A DNA stretch of 46,096 nucleotides from positions 1 to 46,096 of the forward strand of contig JBOHVS010000003.1 of assembly GCA_050735975.1 (NCBI GenBank), in the 5' to 3' direction. The notes under the pieces were generated by a model. It ran no database searches, was not told the DNA's origin, and saw only the letters and a list, made by a program, of their open reading frames with translations. The stretch is from DATMBL01 sp050735975 (GTDB lineage Bacteria > Desulfobacterota > Binatia > UBA9968). The translations under genes were made by a program, and so were the position numbers. Position 1 is the stretch's first letter, and every line of letters starts with the position of its first letter. Positions 1 to 9,183 of this stretch are shown here, one piece after another.

Positions 1-2
1 TC

Positions 3-1583
3 CCTTTTGTCCTTTACCGGATCGGTCAATCTTATTTCGACCAATTTACTGCCACTGACCGCGATCAAAAGAACACGGAAATCGCCAAGGGCTATTTTGA
101 GACGGTGATCACGAATCACCCTAAATCACCCTACGCCGCTGAAGCGAGAGATAAGCTCGCCAAAACGCTCGAGTATCTCGCCGAGTCTCAATTCAACGTC
201 GCCCACTTCTACTTCCAGCAGGAGAAATATCCCGCCGCGAGAGATCGGCTTGATGAAATTGTGCGCAAATATCGCGATACTCCGACGGCGGTCAAAAGCC
301 TCTTCTACCTGGGAGAGTGCTACCGGAAAGAAAAAAACGCGGTAAAAGCCGCATTGGCGTACGAGGCGCTGGTTCAGCATTACCCCAAGAGCAAATTCGC
401 GCCTGAGGCGAAAACTCAACTGGCACAGCTTGAAAAGGAAAAACACGATCCGCTCGCGATGCTGCTGATGCGGGATCGGCGCCCTGGTTCACCGGCTGCG
501 CCGGCGCCCGAACGCGGGCAGGATCCCGCCCTGGCTAAATTAAAGGAGCTAAATCTCGTCGCAAAAACCGAAGTCGTATACGAGGAACCGGGCGCCGGAA
601 AAGGTTTCTTCGGTCGCATGGTCGACAAGATCAATCCATTTTCTTCCGATAACGGCAACAAAGATGAGAAACAGCGCGAGACTGGCGTGGAACTTCTGGC
701 CAAGAAAAAGGCAAGCGAAAAAGAACAATCATCCGGCATCCTGGCATGGCTCAATCCCTTCTCCGGAGGCAACTCGAAAGGAAAACAAGGTGCTGCCGGC
801 GACTCCAAATCCGATGCTTCTAACCTCGTGGACCGGATCGACGATTCACTGCAGCAAAAAGGGATCGATCCGTCTGACCGGCAGGCCGCCTTGAAACCTC
901 CGGCGGAAGCCCTGCCCAAGGTGGAGGAGAAACCGCCGCAAACCATGGACACGGGCGAGCTGCTCAGCGCGATCGACTCGAATCTGAAGAAGGCGGGAAA
1001 GCAGCCGGGCGAGATGCCTCCGCCGCCCGAGCCGGCCGAAGGCTTGAAAAAGCCAGCGGCAGACCATACCGCTGCCGCGAAGCAAGCGGCGAAACCGGAG
1101 CCGTCGGAGAGCCCGGTCACGAGCGGGCTATTGAGCAGCATCGATCAAAAACTCAAATCGCAAGGAGTGGAGCCTTCGCAGTTTCAAGCTTCCCCTGCTC
1201 CTGTAGAGACCCGGGCCGCGCCGCCAAAACAACAGTCTCAGAAAGTGGAGCTGGAACCGAAACTGAGCGTGGAGAGAGGGCCGCTGTTCCTGCCACGGTC
1301 AGAGGTTCCAGGCGACGAAAAAACCAGCGCTGCGCAGGAACCTGATCAGCGGGGAAAAACCCCCGCGGTCCCCGACGCGCCACAGGAGCCGGCGGGGCGT
1401 GGAATTCCAAGCTCCGTTGTCAAGGGCCCTTCCCAGCCGAAGCCCGCCGCTCCGCCGGCGAAAGCGCCTGAGGTGAAAAAGAAACCGGCGACGGATCAAG
1501 AAGAGGAGCCCAAAGGCGTCTTTGATCAGATGAAAGAGGATGCCGAGAGTATCGGCAGGATCCTCAATCCGTTCCGCTGGTAA
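3..1583 (+). CDS. bamD: BamD-like outer membrane assembly lipoprotein, 5' truncated, with long C-terminal extension
   Basis: The frame is open from the left edge, so the true start and any lipoprotein signal lie outside the window. The first ~145 codons match the TPR-type fold of BamD/YfiO: a YRIGQSYF segment, a DRDQ stretch, then NHPKSPYAAEARDKL and VAHFYFQQEKYPAARDR, and a further TPR pair. BamD works with BamA to insert beta-barrel proteins in the outer membrane. The protein normally ends soon after this domain. Here ~360 more residues follow, rich in Pro, Ala, Lys and Glu, with three copies of an L-x-x-I-D-x-x-L-K-x-x-G-x-x-P motif (about nt 825-880, 957-1012, 1128-1180) and three (I/L)-N-P-F motifs (about nt 630, 748 and the extreme C-terminus). 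The tail is probably disordered. The stop overlaps the convergent efflux gene by 20 nt. Family call is good; the role of the tail is unknown. Confidence 0.8.
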   Translation, partial: PFVLYRIGQSYFDQFTATDRDQKNTEIAKGYFETVITNHPKSPYAAEARDKLAKTLEYLAESQFNVAHFYFQQEKYPAARDRLDEIVRKYRDTPTAVKSLFYLGECYRKEKNAVKAALAYEALVQHYPKSKFAPEAKTQLAQLEKEKHDPLAMLLMRDRRPGSPAAPAPERGQDPALAKLKELNLVAKTEVVYEEPGAGKGFFGRMVDKINPFSSDNGNKDEKQRETGVELLAKKKASEKEQSSGILAWLNPFSGGNSKGKQGAAGDSKSDASNLVDRIDDSLQQKGIDPSDRQAALKPPAEALPKVEEKPPQTMDTGELLSAIDSNLKKAGKQPGEMPPPPEPAEGLKKPAADHTAAAKQAAKPEPSESPVTSGLLSSIDQKLKSQGVEPSQFQASPAPVETRAAPPKQQSQKVELEPKLSVERGPLFLPRSEVPGDEKTSAAQEPDQRGKTPAVPDAPQEPAGRGIPSSVVKGPSQPKPAAPPAKAPEVKKKPATDQEEEPKGVFDQMKEDAESIGRILNPFRW

Positions 1584-2787
1584 CGGGCGTCTCGAGTTCC
1601 TCACCGGGTGCCGGGACGCAAACGACAGAATCCCACATTCCGGCTGATCGATCGGCGTCATGCCGATCGATCAGCCGCACCTTTTCGCCCCCTTGTAGGT
1701 TCTGGTGTCCGCTAACCACCACCCACTCTCCTTCGTTAAGGCCGCTTTTGATCGCCGCTTCTCGACCCCTTTCCCCGCTGACCACTACATCTTTCCGTTG
1801 CGCCAATCCGTTCGCTACCGTATAGACGTGATACTTTCCTTGCGTCTCCATAACAGCGGAGGCAGGAACGAAAAGCACATCTTTGCCGCCGTCCGCGGCG
1901 AGTAAAACGGAAACGGTTGCTCCGGGCTTTAACTCGGAGTTGCGGTTGAGCAAATGGATCTCAGCCAATATTCCTCCGCTCGACTCGGTTTTAGAACCCA
2001 TACGAGCTACTCTACCGCGATGAACTCGAGCGGGTGATTTGTCGAGGCGAACTTCGACCGCCATTCCCTCTCGGGCGAAGCTCAGGTCGTTTTCCGGCAC
2101 TGTGATTGTGACCTTGAGAATGTCGAGACCGGCGATGGTAAGAAGAGGGCTTGAAGCTCCGATTTCCACGCCGGGTTCGACCCTAGTGGCCGTTACCACT
2201 CCGCTAAACGTCGCAGTTACACGGGTAAGGTCGAGTTCCTTGCGTGATTCCGCCAGCATGGCTTCTTGCTGGGCTACCTGGGCAAGCGCCAGCTCTACTT
2301 GCGCGCGAGCGGTGTCGGTCGCAAGCCGGGCTTGATCAAGGTCACGTCTTGCGATCAAATCTTGTTTAACCAGGTCTTGGGTCTTTTGTAGCTGTTTTTC
2401 AGCATAGCCGAATTGCCGTTCCTTTTCGGCTAGATGAGTCCTGGCCGCAGCGAGGTTCGCTTCCGCCTTCGCAACTCGCTGGATCAATTCGTGGGGTTCA
2501 ATAATCGCTACGACCGTCCCCTCAGAAACAGAATCGCCTACCTTGTAGCGGAGTTCCTTGACGACACCGGGAAGCGGCGCAACTACATTCGCTTCTTTCA
2601 CCGGCCGGAGTTCTCCTCGCGCTTGCAGCGCATACGGAATTGTCTCCCTGTCAACTCGTTCGACTCTGACCGGCGCTGCTCTGTTCACCGCCACCCCGCC
2701 AGGGCATTTTTTCAGCAGCCACCCTACCGAGCCGACGGCCAGACCGAGCAAGGTTAGGGTCAAAAGCAGCCAAGAATTGCGTATCAC
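1564..2787 (-). CDS. RND efflux membrane-fusion protein (second adaptor, HlyD/MFP family)
   Basis: Periplasmic adaptor of 407 aa that would link an inner-membrane RND pump to an outer membrane channel. An N-terminal membrane anchor (residues ~5-24, LLLTLTLLGLAVG core) leads to a lipoyl half-motif with PGVVKELRYKVGDSVSEGTVV, a long helical hairpin (~residues 85-160) with LIARRDLDQARL, the second lipoyl half with VTATFSGVVTATRVEPGVEIG, and a beta-barrel/MP domain ending near GGEKVRLID. The final ~35 residues are a variable tail that contains a perfect hairpin and overlaps bamD. The start is GTG with only a weak CAGG ahead of it; it lies 12 nt after the permease stop, so translation is probably coupled. 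It is a different adaptor from the 415-aa one upstream in the operon. Confidence 0.9.
   Translation of the reverse strand: MIRNSWLLLTLTLLGLAVGSVGWLLKKCPGGVAVNRAAPVRVERVDRETIPYALQARGELRPVKEANVVAPLPGVVKELRYKVGDSVSEGTVVAIIEPHELIQRVAKAEANLAAARTHLAEKERQFGYAEKQLQKTQDLVKQDLIARRDLDQARLATDTARAQVELALAQVAQQEAMLAESRKELDLTRVTATFSGVVTATRVEPGVEIGASSPLLTIAGLDILKVTITVPENDLSFAREGMAVEVRLDKSPARVHRGRVARMGSKTESSGGILAEIHLLNRNSELKPGATVSVLLAADGGKDVLFVPASAVMETQGKYHVYTVANGLAQRKDVVVSGERGREAAIKSGLNEGEWVVVSGHQNLQGGEKVRLIDRHDADRSAGMWDSVVCVPAPGEELETPVTSGTD
1641..1677. terminator. Perfect 16-bp inverted repeat, probable bamD terminator inside the convergent gene
   Basis: Left arm CGGCTGATCGATCGGC (1641-1656), loop GTCAT, right arm GCCGATCGATCAGCCG (1662-1677), with no mismatch. 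On the plus strand it is followed by CACCTTTTCG, a short T-run. It lies 57 nt after the bamD stop and inside the last ~40 codons of the minus-strand fusion protein, where it encodes an RLIDRHDADRSA segment. It would fold in RNA of either strand. Terminator function for bamD is inferred. Confidence 0.5.
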
Positions 2788-2799
2788 CGCAGCCTGGTA

Positions 2800-5700
2800 C
2801 TAGGGGATCTTCCGCAGCTCCGGGTTCTCCACACCGAGATTGCCGGCCAGTGCCGCCTCTTCGACCGCTTGCCGCCCCGTCACTCTGCGCATTCGCGCCG
2901 GTAAAGCGACCAGGATATCCTGGCACTTCTCCAAATAGAGATACACGACCGGCGTGATGTAAAGAGTCAGGATTTGCGACACAACGAGTCCGCCGACAAC
3001 GGCGATGCCGAGAGGCTGGCGCGCCTCGGCCCCTGCTCCCCAGCCGATAGCGATCGGAATGGCTCCCACGATTGCCGCCATGGTCGTCATCATGATGGGT
3101 CGGAATCGGACCAGGGCGCCTTCGTATATCGCTTGCGCGGGAGTCTTGCCTTCGTTCCGCTGTCTTTCGAGAGCGAAGTCGATCATCATGATCGCGTTCT
3201 TCTTGACGATACCGATGAGCATGATCAAGCCGACGAATGCATAGATGCTCAAGTCCACGCCGAAGTAATACAGCGCGATCAAAGCGCCCAAGCCGGCGGA
3301 GGGAAGGCCGGAAAGAATCGTCAGGGGGTGAACGAAACTTTCATAAAGGATTCCCAGAACGAGATAGACGACGACAACCGCCAAAGCAAGCAGCATCCAT
3401 AAACTACTGATCGAAGACTGAAATTCCTGAGCCGTGCCTTGGAAGTTGGTGTTGATAGTTCCCGGCAGCGTGTCGCGGGCTAGTTTGTTGATAGTTTCAA
3501 CAGCATCCCCCAACGCGACTCCCTCGCGAAGATTGAAGGAGAGCGTGACTGACGGAAGCTGTCCGGAATGATTGACCGACATCGGACCCGCGCCGTATTT
3601 GACTCGCGCGACCGAACCCAGCGGTATCATGGGTTGGGCGTTACCGATCTGTCCGGTCGTCGAACGAATATACAGCATCGACAGGGCCGAAGGGTCGTTT
3701 TGAAACTTTGGATCCAGCTCCAAGATCACCTGATACTGATTGTTCGGGGTGTTAATGGTTGAAATTTGGCGCGTAGCATAAGCATTCCAAAAAGCTTCCT
3801 CGATCTGTCGCGGCGAAATTCCTTGCGCGCTCACTCCCATCGTCGCCGCCCTGTCGCGCTCAATCACTAATTCCAATTGCGGATTTTTGAGCTGGAGGTC
3901 GCTGCCGACATCCCTGAGCTCGGGAAGCGCCCTTAGTTTTTCTTCAAAAAGATATGCATGGCGATAGAGTTCCTGAGAGTCCGTGCTCTGTAGGGTAAAT
4001 TGGTAAAGGCTGCGGCTCAACCGGCCGCCGATGCGAATGACGGGAGGGTTCTGAAGCGAAACGCGAATGCCCGGAACCCGCGTTAGTTTTGGTCGCAGCT
4101 CCCGGATAACTTCATGCGCTCTGAGAGACCTCTCGGAGCGGGGCTTGAGCTTGATGAAGATACGCCCGGTATTCCCTGTCAAGCTCGCTCCGCCGATACC
4201 GATGCTCGAATAGAACGACTCGACATTTGGGTCCTCGGCGACGATAGCTGCCAACTGTTGCTGGTACTGCACCAATTGTTCAAACGAGACGCCTTGAGTA
4301 GCTTCGGTATTGATCAGAACCTGGCCGGTGTCCTCACTGGGTATGAATCCCTTGGGCACCAATCCAAACATATATAGGGTGCCTACCAACACCACGAGCG
4401 AAGCCGCCATTGTGGTCACGTGGTGCTTCATCACCCACCGCAAGGTGAATTGATAACCGTTGCCCATTGCGTCGAGACCACGCCCCAAGAAGTTATAAAG
4501 CCAGCCGTGCTTCTGGTCAGCGGATGGCCGGAGATAGCGGCTGCATAGCATGGGAGTGAGGCTCAAAGAGATAAACCCGGAAACCAGAATGGCCACACAG
4601 ATGGTGACGGCAAATTCGCGCAGGAGCCGGCCAAGCATGCCGCTCATAAAAAGAACCGGGATAAACGCCGCGACCAGGGAGATGGTCATTGAGACAATCG
4701 TAAATCCGATTTCTTTCGCGCCCCTGACGGCGGCTTCATAGGGACGCTCGCCCTCCTCCATATGGCGGACGATATTTTCCAGAACAACGATGGCATCATC
4801 GACGACGAAACCCACCGCAAGGGTAAGAGCCATCAGTGAAAGGTTGTTCAGGCTGTAATCCAGCAAATACATGATGGCAAAGGTGCCGACGATCGACATC
4901 GGCAGGGCCAGGCTCGGAATAATCGTGGCGGAAACATTGCGCAGAAACAGGAAGATCACAAAGACGACCAGAACGATAGTGCCGATAAGAGTCAGCTGCA
5001 CGTCGTGCACCGACTCCCGAATCGACTGGGTCCGGTCGAAGAAAACGTCTAGCTCGATAGATTGCGGAATCTGGGCACGGAGCTTCGGCAGAAGCGCCTT
5101 GACGGCATCCACGACTTCGACGACGTTCGCTCCGGGTTGCCGCTGCACGCCTAAAATGATGGATCGTTTGCCGTTGAACCAACTGGCCACTCTTCTGTTC
5201 TCGACGCTGTCGAGCACCCCCCCGAGCTCCTGAAGCCGGACCGGCGCGCCGTTGCGATACGCCACGACCAGAGGACGAAAGTCCTCCGCCTTTCTGAGCT
5301 GAGCATCGGAAACCAACGTGAAAGCCCGGTTGGGCGCATCCAATGTTCCGACCGGCAAGTCAACGTTGCCGCGTTGGACGGCGCTCACGACCTCGTCAAT
5401 GCCGACTTGCCGCGCCGCCAGCTTATTGGGGTCGAGCTGAATGCGGACGGCATATTTCTGCGTGCCAAACACGTCGACTTGGGCTACGCCGCTGACCATC
5501 GAGATGCGTTGGGCAAAAACCGTATCGGCATATTCATCCACTGCCGACAGCGGAAGTGTTTCCGACGTCAGGGCCAACAGCAGAATGGAACTGTTAGCCG
5601 GATTGACTTTTCGATAGGAGGGCGGGTTAGGCATGTTATCCGGCAAGTCACGCGCGGCGCGGGCGATCATCGATTGGACATCTTGAGCCGCAGCATCGAT

Positions 5701-6000
5701 GTTACGGTTCAGATTGAACTGCAAGGTAATCTGAGTGCGGCCCAAGGTACTTACCGAATTGATAGAATCCAGGCCCGCGATGGAGGAAAACTGTTTTTCC
5801 AGAGGCGTTGCGACCGTAGTAGCCATGGTGTCCGGGCTGGCTCCCGGCAGACTGGCGCTGACAACGATAGTTGGAAAGTCGACGGTTGGGAGATCGCTTA
5901 CGGGCAGCGACTTGTACCCCATCATGCCGAAGATGAGGATCCCCGCCATTACCAGGGTCGTAGTGACCGGCCTGCGAATGAAGAGTCCGGACATATTCAT
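2800..6000 (-). CDS. RND multidrug efflux permease, MdtB/MdtC-like (HAE1 family)
   Basis: Inner-membrane proton-driven pump of 1066 aa, full length for the family. It begins with a TM1 region after a short N-terminus (FIRRPVTTTLVMAG), followed by the porter-domain signature PVSDLPTVDFPTI and GASPDTMATTVATPLE, which resembles MdtB/MdtC/MuxB more than AcrB. TM4 carries the proton-relay pair D401-D402 in GFVVDDAIVVLEN. A second repeat is present (TM8-12, with KKNAIMMIDFALERQR and FRPIMMTTMAAIVGAIP). AGAGG lies about 8 nt before the ATG. It sits between two adaptor genes: 21 nt after adaptor 1 and 12 nt before adaptor 2. Substrate cannot be read from sequence. Confidence 0.95.
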   Translation of the reverse strand: MNMSGLFIRRPVTTTLVMAGILIFGMMGYKSLPVSDLPTVDFPTIVVSASLPGASPDTMATTVATPLEKQFSSIAGLDSINSVSTLGRTQITLQFNLNRNIDAAAQDVQSMIARAARDLPDNMPNPPSYRKVNPANSSILLLALTSETLPLSAVDEYADTVFAQRISMVSGVAQVDVFGTQKYAVRIQLDPNKLAARQVGIDEVVSAVQRGNVDLPVGTLDAPNRAFTLVSDAQLRKAEDFRPLVVAYRNGAPVRLQELGGVLDSVENRRVASWFNGKRSIILGVQRQPGANVVEVVDAVKALLPKLRAQIPQSIELDVFFDRTQSIRESVHDVQLTLIGTIVLVVFVIFLFLRNVSATIIPSLALPMSIVGTFAIMYLLDYSLNNLSLMALTLAVGFVVDDAIVVLENIVRHMEEGERPYEAAVRGAKEIGFTIVSMTISLVAAFIPVLFMSGMLGRLLREFAVTICVAILVSGFISLSLTPMLCSRYLRPSADQKHGWLYNFLGRGLDAMGNGYQFTLRWVMKHHVTTMAASLVVLVGTLYMFGLVPKGFIPSEDTGQVLINTEATQGVSFEQLVQYQQQLAAIVAEDPNVESFYSSIGIGGASLTGNTGRIFIKLKPRSERSLRAHEVIRELRPKLTRVPGIRVSLQNPPVIRIGGRLSRSLYQFTLQSTDSQELYRHAYLFEEKLRALPELRDVGSDLQLKNPQLELVIERDRAATMGVSAQGISPRQIEEAFWNAYATRQISTINTPNNQYQVILELDPKFQNDPSALSMLYIRSTTGQIGNAQPMIPLGSVARVKYGAGPMSVNHSGQLPSVTLSFNLREGVALGDAVETINKLARDTLPGTINTNFQGTAQEFQSSISSLWMLLALAVVVVYLVLGILYESFVHPLTILSGLPSAGLGALIALYYFGVDLSIYAFVGLIMLIGIVKKNAIMMIDFALERQRNEGKTPAQAIYEGALVRFRPIMMTTMAAIVGAIPIAIGWGAGAEARQPLGIAVVGGLVVSQILTLYITPVVYLYLEKCQDILVALPARMRRVTGRQAVEEAALAGNLGVENPELRKIP

Positions 6001-6021
6001 GACGCGCCTCTTTCTGCCGCC

Positions 6022-7269
6022 TTATGCCTTGCTCTTACGTCGCCGCTCTCCCTTGTTTTCTTTCGTCTCGGTTGCTTGTGGATTCTTGACTTCTATCCTG
6101 GCATCCGGACCCAGCAGAAACTGTCCCTCTCGAACCACCAGCTCGCCCGCCGCGAGGCCTTTGGCAATGACCGCCTCGCCTTCATTGGTGGACCCTATGA
6201 TGACAGGTCTTACCTCGACACTTTTATCCGGCTTGACAATGAAGACGTGTTGCCCTTCCTGGCCTACTTGAACCGCTTCCGACGGAATCACGACCGCAGC
6301 CGCTTGCGTGGTGAGGGTCAGAGCGACGTTAATGAACTGTCCGGGCCATAAGCGCCTCTCCGAGTTTTTGAACTCGGCCTTCAACTTGATCGTCCCCGTG
6401 GCGCGATCGACGGCATTATCCACGAAGGCCAGAATCCCTTGCTCCGGCCGTCCCTCGTCGGACGGGAACCGGGAATCAACTCTGAGCCTGCCTGTAGCCA
6501 TGTGACGCCTAAGATCGGCCAAATGCTGCTCAGGTACTGCGAATGTCACATTGATGGGTGTGATCTGATTGATTACCACCAGAGGCGTTCCATCATTCAC
6601 TCGCACCAAGTTACCCTCGTTCACCAGCAGGGTTCCGACCTGTCCGTCGATCGGCGCATAGATGTAGCAGTAGCTCAGCTGAACTTTGGCGTTCTCGATC
6701 GCGGCCTTGTCCGCTTCCACAATCGCTTCCATAGCTTCAGCATTGGTGCGGATCTGATCGTATTGCTCTTGTGACACGTACTGTTTTTGCACCAGCTCGG
6801 CGTAGCGCCGGGTCTGTTCACGGGCGTTTTTGAGTTGTGCCGTGTCCCGCACCAACGCGGCTTCGGCCTGCTTGAGAGCGGCCTCGAAAGGACGCGGATC
6901 GATGGCGAAAAGCAACTGTCCTTTTTTGACGTCTTGTCCTTCTCTAAAGTGCGCCTTCATGAGCACGCCGGTGACCTGGCTCTTGATGGAAACTGTCGAC
7001 AAAGCCTCGGCGTTGCCGACGGCGCGAATCTGAACCGGTACCGCTTTTTGCACGGCCGTAACGACTAAAACTGGAACGGCTTCGCGCCCTCCTCCGTCTC
7101 GGCCTTGACCACCCGACCGGCCTTGGCCCCGGCGGCTGGACGAAGTTTGGAGTTTGGCTTCGTCTGATTTGATTTGAGACTTCGTCACAGACCAGCTTGA
7201 GAATTGTTGCACGCCGGCCAAACCGGCTACGACCATGACAAATGCAGCAATCCAAAGAGAACGCTTCAT
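6022..7269 (-). CDS. RND efflux membrane-fusion protein (first adaptor, MdtA-like)
   Basis: Periplasmic adaptor of 415 aa. An N-terminal anchor (LWIAAFVMVVAGLAGV) is followed by an Arg/Gly-rich linker (RRGQGRSGGQGRDGGGR, ~residues 46-62) and then the MdtA-like core: AVGNAEALSTVSIKSQVTG, the lipoyl half PRPFEAALKQAEAAL, the hairpin with YVSQEQYDQIRT, and the second half YIYAPIDGQVGTLLVNEGN. The C-terminal MP domain contains VVREGQFLLGPDARIEV and the protein ends in a Lys/Arg-rich tail. AGGAGAAG precedes the ATG. It is the closest match to MdtA of MdtABC and probably pairs with the permease just downstream. Confidence 0.93.
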   Translation of the reverse strand: MKRSLWIAAFVMVVAGLAGVQQFSSWSVTKSQIKSDEAKLQTSSSRRGQGRSGGQGRDGGGREAVPVLVVTAVQKAVPVQIRAVGNAEALSTVSIKSQVTGVLMKAHFREGQDVKKGQLLFAIDPRPFEAALKQAEAALVRDTAQLKNAREQTRRYAELVQKQYVSQEQYDQIRTNAEAMEAIVEADKAAIENAKVQLSYCYIYAPIDGQVGTLLVNEGNLVRVNDGTPLVVINQITPINVTFAVPEQHLADLRRHMATGRLRVDSRFPSDEGRPEQGILAFVDNAVDRATGTIKLKAEFKNSERRLWPGQFINVALTLTTQAAAVVIPSEAVQVGQEGQHVFIVKPDKSVEVRPVIIGSTNEGEAVIAKGLAAGELVVREGQFLLGPDARIEVKNPQATETKENKGERRRKSKA

Positions 7270-7337
7270 ACGGACTTCTCCTGCGCCAGCGGCGCTGTCC
7301 CTATCTCTCCGGCTCCGTCATCATACCACTCCCGGAT

Positions 7338-8714
7338 TCATTGTCCCACCGCCCGCTCTAGCTGGGCATCGGCAATCCTGTAGTCATAAAGCGCCCGAAC
7401 ATAGTTGGTTTGGGCGTCGGTGTAAAGGGTCTGGGCGTCGGTGACCTCGATAATCGAGCCCACCCCCACCTGGTAGCGGCCGTTGGCCAGATCGAGGTTC
7501 TCTTTGGCGGCCCTGGCGGCGGCTTCGTTGGCCTTGATTCTCTCCCCTACTTCCACCAGCCTGAGGTAGCTTTGCTCCACCTCCAAGGCAACTTGCTGGC
7601 GCTGCTGTTCCTCCTGCGCTTTGATGACGTGATAGTTACGCAAGGTTTCCTCCACCCTGTACGTCGTCCTGAAACCGTCGAAGATAGGAATATTCAAGCT
7701 CAGCCCGACCGACCAGGCCGGTTGAAGAGGAAAAGTGTCAAAGCGCCTGTTGGTGATGCTATCATTTTCATCACTATCGTGTCTCCGACCATAACTGGCG
7801 TCAAAAATGATGTCAGGCAGGTGGCCGCGCCGCGCGGTCGCGATAAGTTGATCCTGTGCTCTTCTTTGTGACTGGAAGCTCTTCAGCTCGGGACGGTTGG
7901 CAAAGGCCGTTTCTCTGGCCTCGTCGAGAGTGTAAGGGATCGTCGTCACAAAGGCCTGTTCGGCCAAAGGTCGCTCAGCCAAGTCCCTCAAGCCCAAAGC
8001 ATTCTTTAGCGTGACCCATGCCAGCTGGACGCTGTTTTGCGCCGCGATCAAATCTGCTTGCGCATTGTAGAGATCGGACTCAGCTCTCACGACGTCGATT
8101 CTCGCCCGGGTTCCGACTTCGTAAAAGCCCCGCGCCTGGCGCACCAGTAACTCTCTATTCCTGACTGTTTCTTCTCTGACCGTAACGATGGCGCGCGCTT
8201 GCAGGTAGGCATAATAGGACTGCTTCACGCCCACAATGACGGCATCCACTGCGGTCTTGTAGTTATAGCCTGTGGCATCCAATGTCTCGCGCGCCGCTTG
8301 TACCGTCCCCTCCCGTTTGCCGAAGTTATAAAGCGTCATGTTAATTCTGGCTTCACTAAGAAAAGTGTCAGACGCGCGCGTCGGCCCGGCGGCTTCGCCG
8401 GTTTCGGCTGTCCGGTATTGGTTGGCGAAATTAAGAGTTGGATAGTAGGCTCCCATCTGCTGACCCAAAACCGCCTCCTGGGCGCCGATCCTCTCTCGGG
8501 CGGCTTTTAAACTGGGATGGTTGCCTAGCGCTATGTTGACTGCTTCGTCCAAGGTCAAGACGTTCGGGTCCTTAACCGTTGTCGTCTGAGAGCTTGGCTG
8601 TCCGGTTGGCGCCGGGCCGTCGGCTGGCCTGCCCACGCCTGGCCAAAGAGTCAAAAAGATGAACGCCAGCCAGATCACGTTGCGTTGCGATAAAGTCACG
8701 CCCAACTGCGTCAT
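7338..8714 (-). CDS. TolC-family outer membrane efflux channel
   Basis: Outer membrane component (about 458 aa from this start) of a tripartite pump. The start is placed at 8714 because AGGGGGGAAGAAC directly precedes this ATG; a longer frame reaches 8777 but has no such site. A signal peptide (hydrophobic core WLAFIFLTLW, cleavage near GRPADG) is followed by two tandem OEP repeats: LTLDEAVNIALGNHPSLKAARERI at the start of repeat 1 (~residues 55-80) and YTLDEARETAFANRPELKSF opening repeat 2. The C-terminal helix has NLDLANGRYQVGVGSIIEV and DAQTLYTDAQTNYVRALYDY, both typical. It is the first gene of the four-gene efflux operon. The gap to adaptor 1 is 68 nt. Confidence 0.92.
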   Translation of the reverse strand: MTQLGVTLSQRNVIWLAFIFLTLWPGVGRPADGPAPTGQPSSQTTTVKDPNVLTLDEAVNIALGNHPSLKAARERIGAQEAVLGQQMGAYYPTLNFANQYRTAETGEAAGPTRASDTFLSEARINMTLYNFGKREGTVQAARETLDATGYNYKTAVDAVIVGVKQSYYAYLQARAIVTVREETVRNRELLVRQARGFYEVGTRARIDVVRAESDLYNAQADLIAAQNSVQLAWVTLKNALGLRDLAERPLAEQAFVTTIPYTLDEARETAFANRPELKSFQSQRRAQDQLIATARRGHLPDIIFDASYGRRHDSDENDSITNRRFDTFPLQPAWSVGLSLNIPIFDGFRTTYRVEETLRNYHVIKAQEEQQRQQVALEVEQSYLRLVEVGERIKANEAAARAAKENLDLANGRYQVGVGSIIEVTDAQTLYTDAQTNYVRALYDYRIADAQLERAVGQ

Positions 8715-8751
8715 GTTCTTCCCCCCTAGTGATAAGAAACCCGAGATATCT

Positions 8752-8767
8752 ATATAACTTCTTATAT
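8752..8767. promoter_or_regulatory. AT-rich palindrome upstream of the efflux operon
   Basis: ATATAACTTCTTATAT has perfect 6-bp arms around a 4-bp centre. It sits 38-53 bp upstream of the chosen tolC-like start, in the only strongly AT-rich stretch nearby. It could be an operator for a TetR/MarR-type repressor or overlap a -10 element. No regulator gene lies next to it. Weak call. Confidence 0.3.
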
Positions 8768-8859
8768 TTCGAAGCAAAATCCACGTAAGCCGTGTTTATG
8801 TAAAACCCGGCCCAAATTTGACCACGAATGACCCAGACGGCTACGCCGCAAACGGAATC

Positions 8860-9183
8860 GGAGTGACTCGCGCCAAGGCGCCAAGGGTGCGTTGTCATTT
8901 CGACCCCTTCGACCAAGCTGGGTAGCTCCGGGAGAAATCCTTGGTTGCGGTTTTTTTGTTCCTTCGGAATAGATTCCTCTTCGCTTCGCTCGCTCGGAAT
9001 GACAATGAGAGTGTCCCATCGATCATACTCTGTCATTTCGAACGAAGAGCCGTAGGATGGGTGGAGCGAAGCGATACCCATCGACTGGTTGGAGCGGAGG
9101 CGATTGAGCGCAACGCCCGCCTGTGCGTCGCACGCAGACAGGAAGCATATGAGTCCTTTTAGGCAGCCTGCTCTAGGGGATCG
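8860..9183. repeat. Mosaic of dispersed intergenic repeats
   Basis: No gene is seen in the gap 8768-9183. It holds pieces of widespread intergenic repeats. One is CCCTTCGACCAAGCTGGGTAG (8904-8924), a variant of the TTCGACAnGCTCA family. Another is a pair of TGTCATTTCGA units (8891-8901 and 9032-9042), with CTTCGCTTCGCTCGCTCGG between them. There is also a hairpin built on GGATGGGT...ATACCCATC (about 9055-9081), and a TTTTAGGCAGCCTGCTC motif near 9156-9173. The conceptual ORFs that cross this stretch have no protein-like character. Confidence 0.55.

Noticed and set aside
416..1141. 241-codon minus-strand frame
   Set aside because: Antisense to the bamD-like tail; Ser/Phe-rich product typical of the shadow of a Lys/Pro/Glu-rich gene.
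5374..6351. 325-codon plus-strand frame
   Set aside because: It is antisense to the RND permease and adaptor 1, both of which have clear protein motifs; its own product shows none.
8572..9081. 169-codon minus-strand frame
   Set aside because: Made of dispersed intergenic repeats and the antisense start region of the TolC-like gene.
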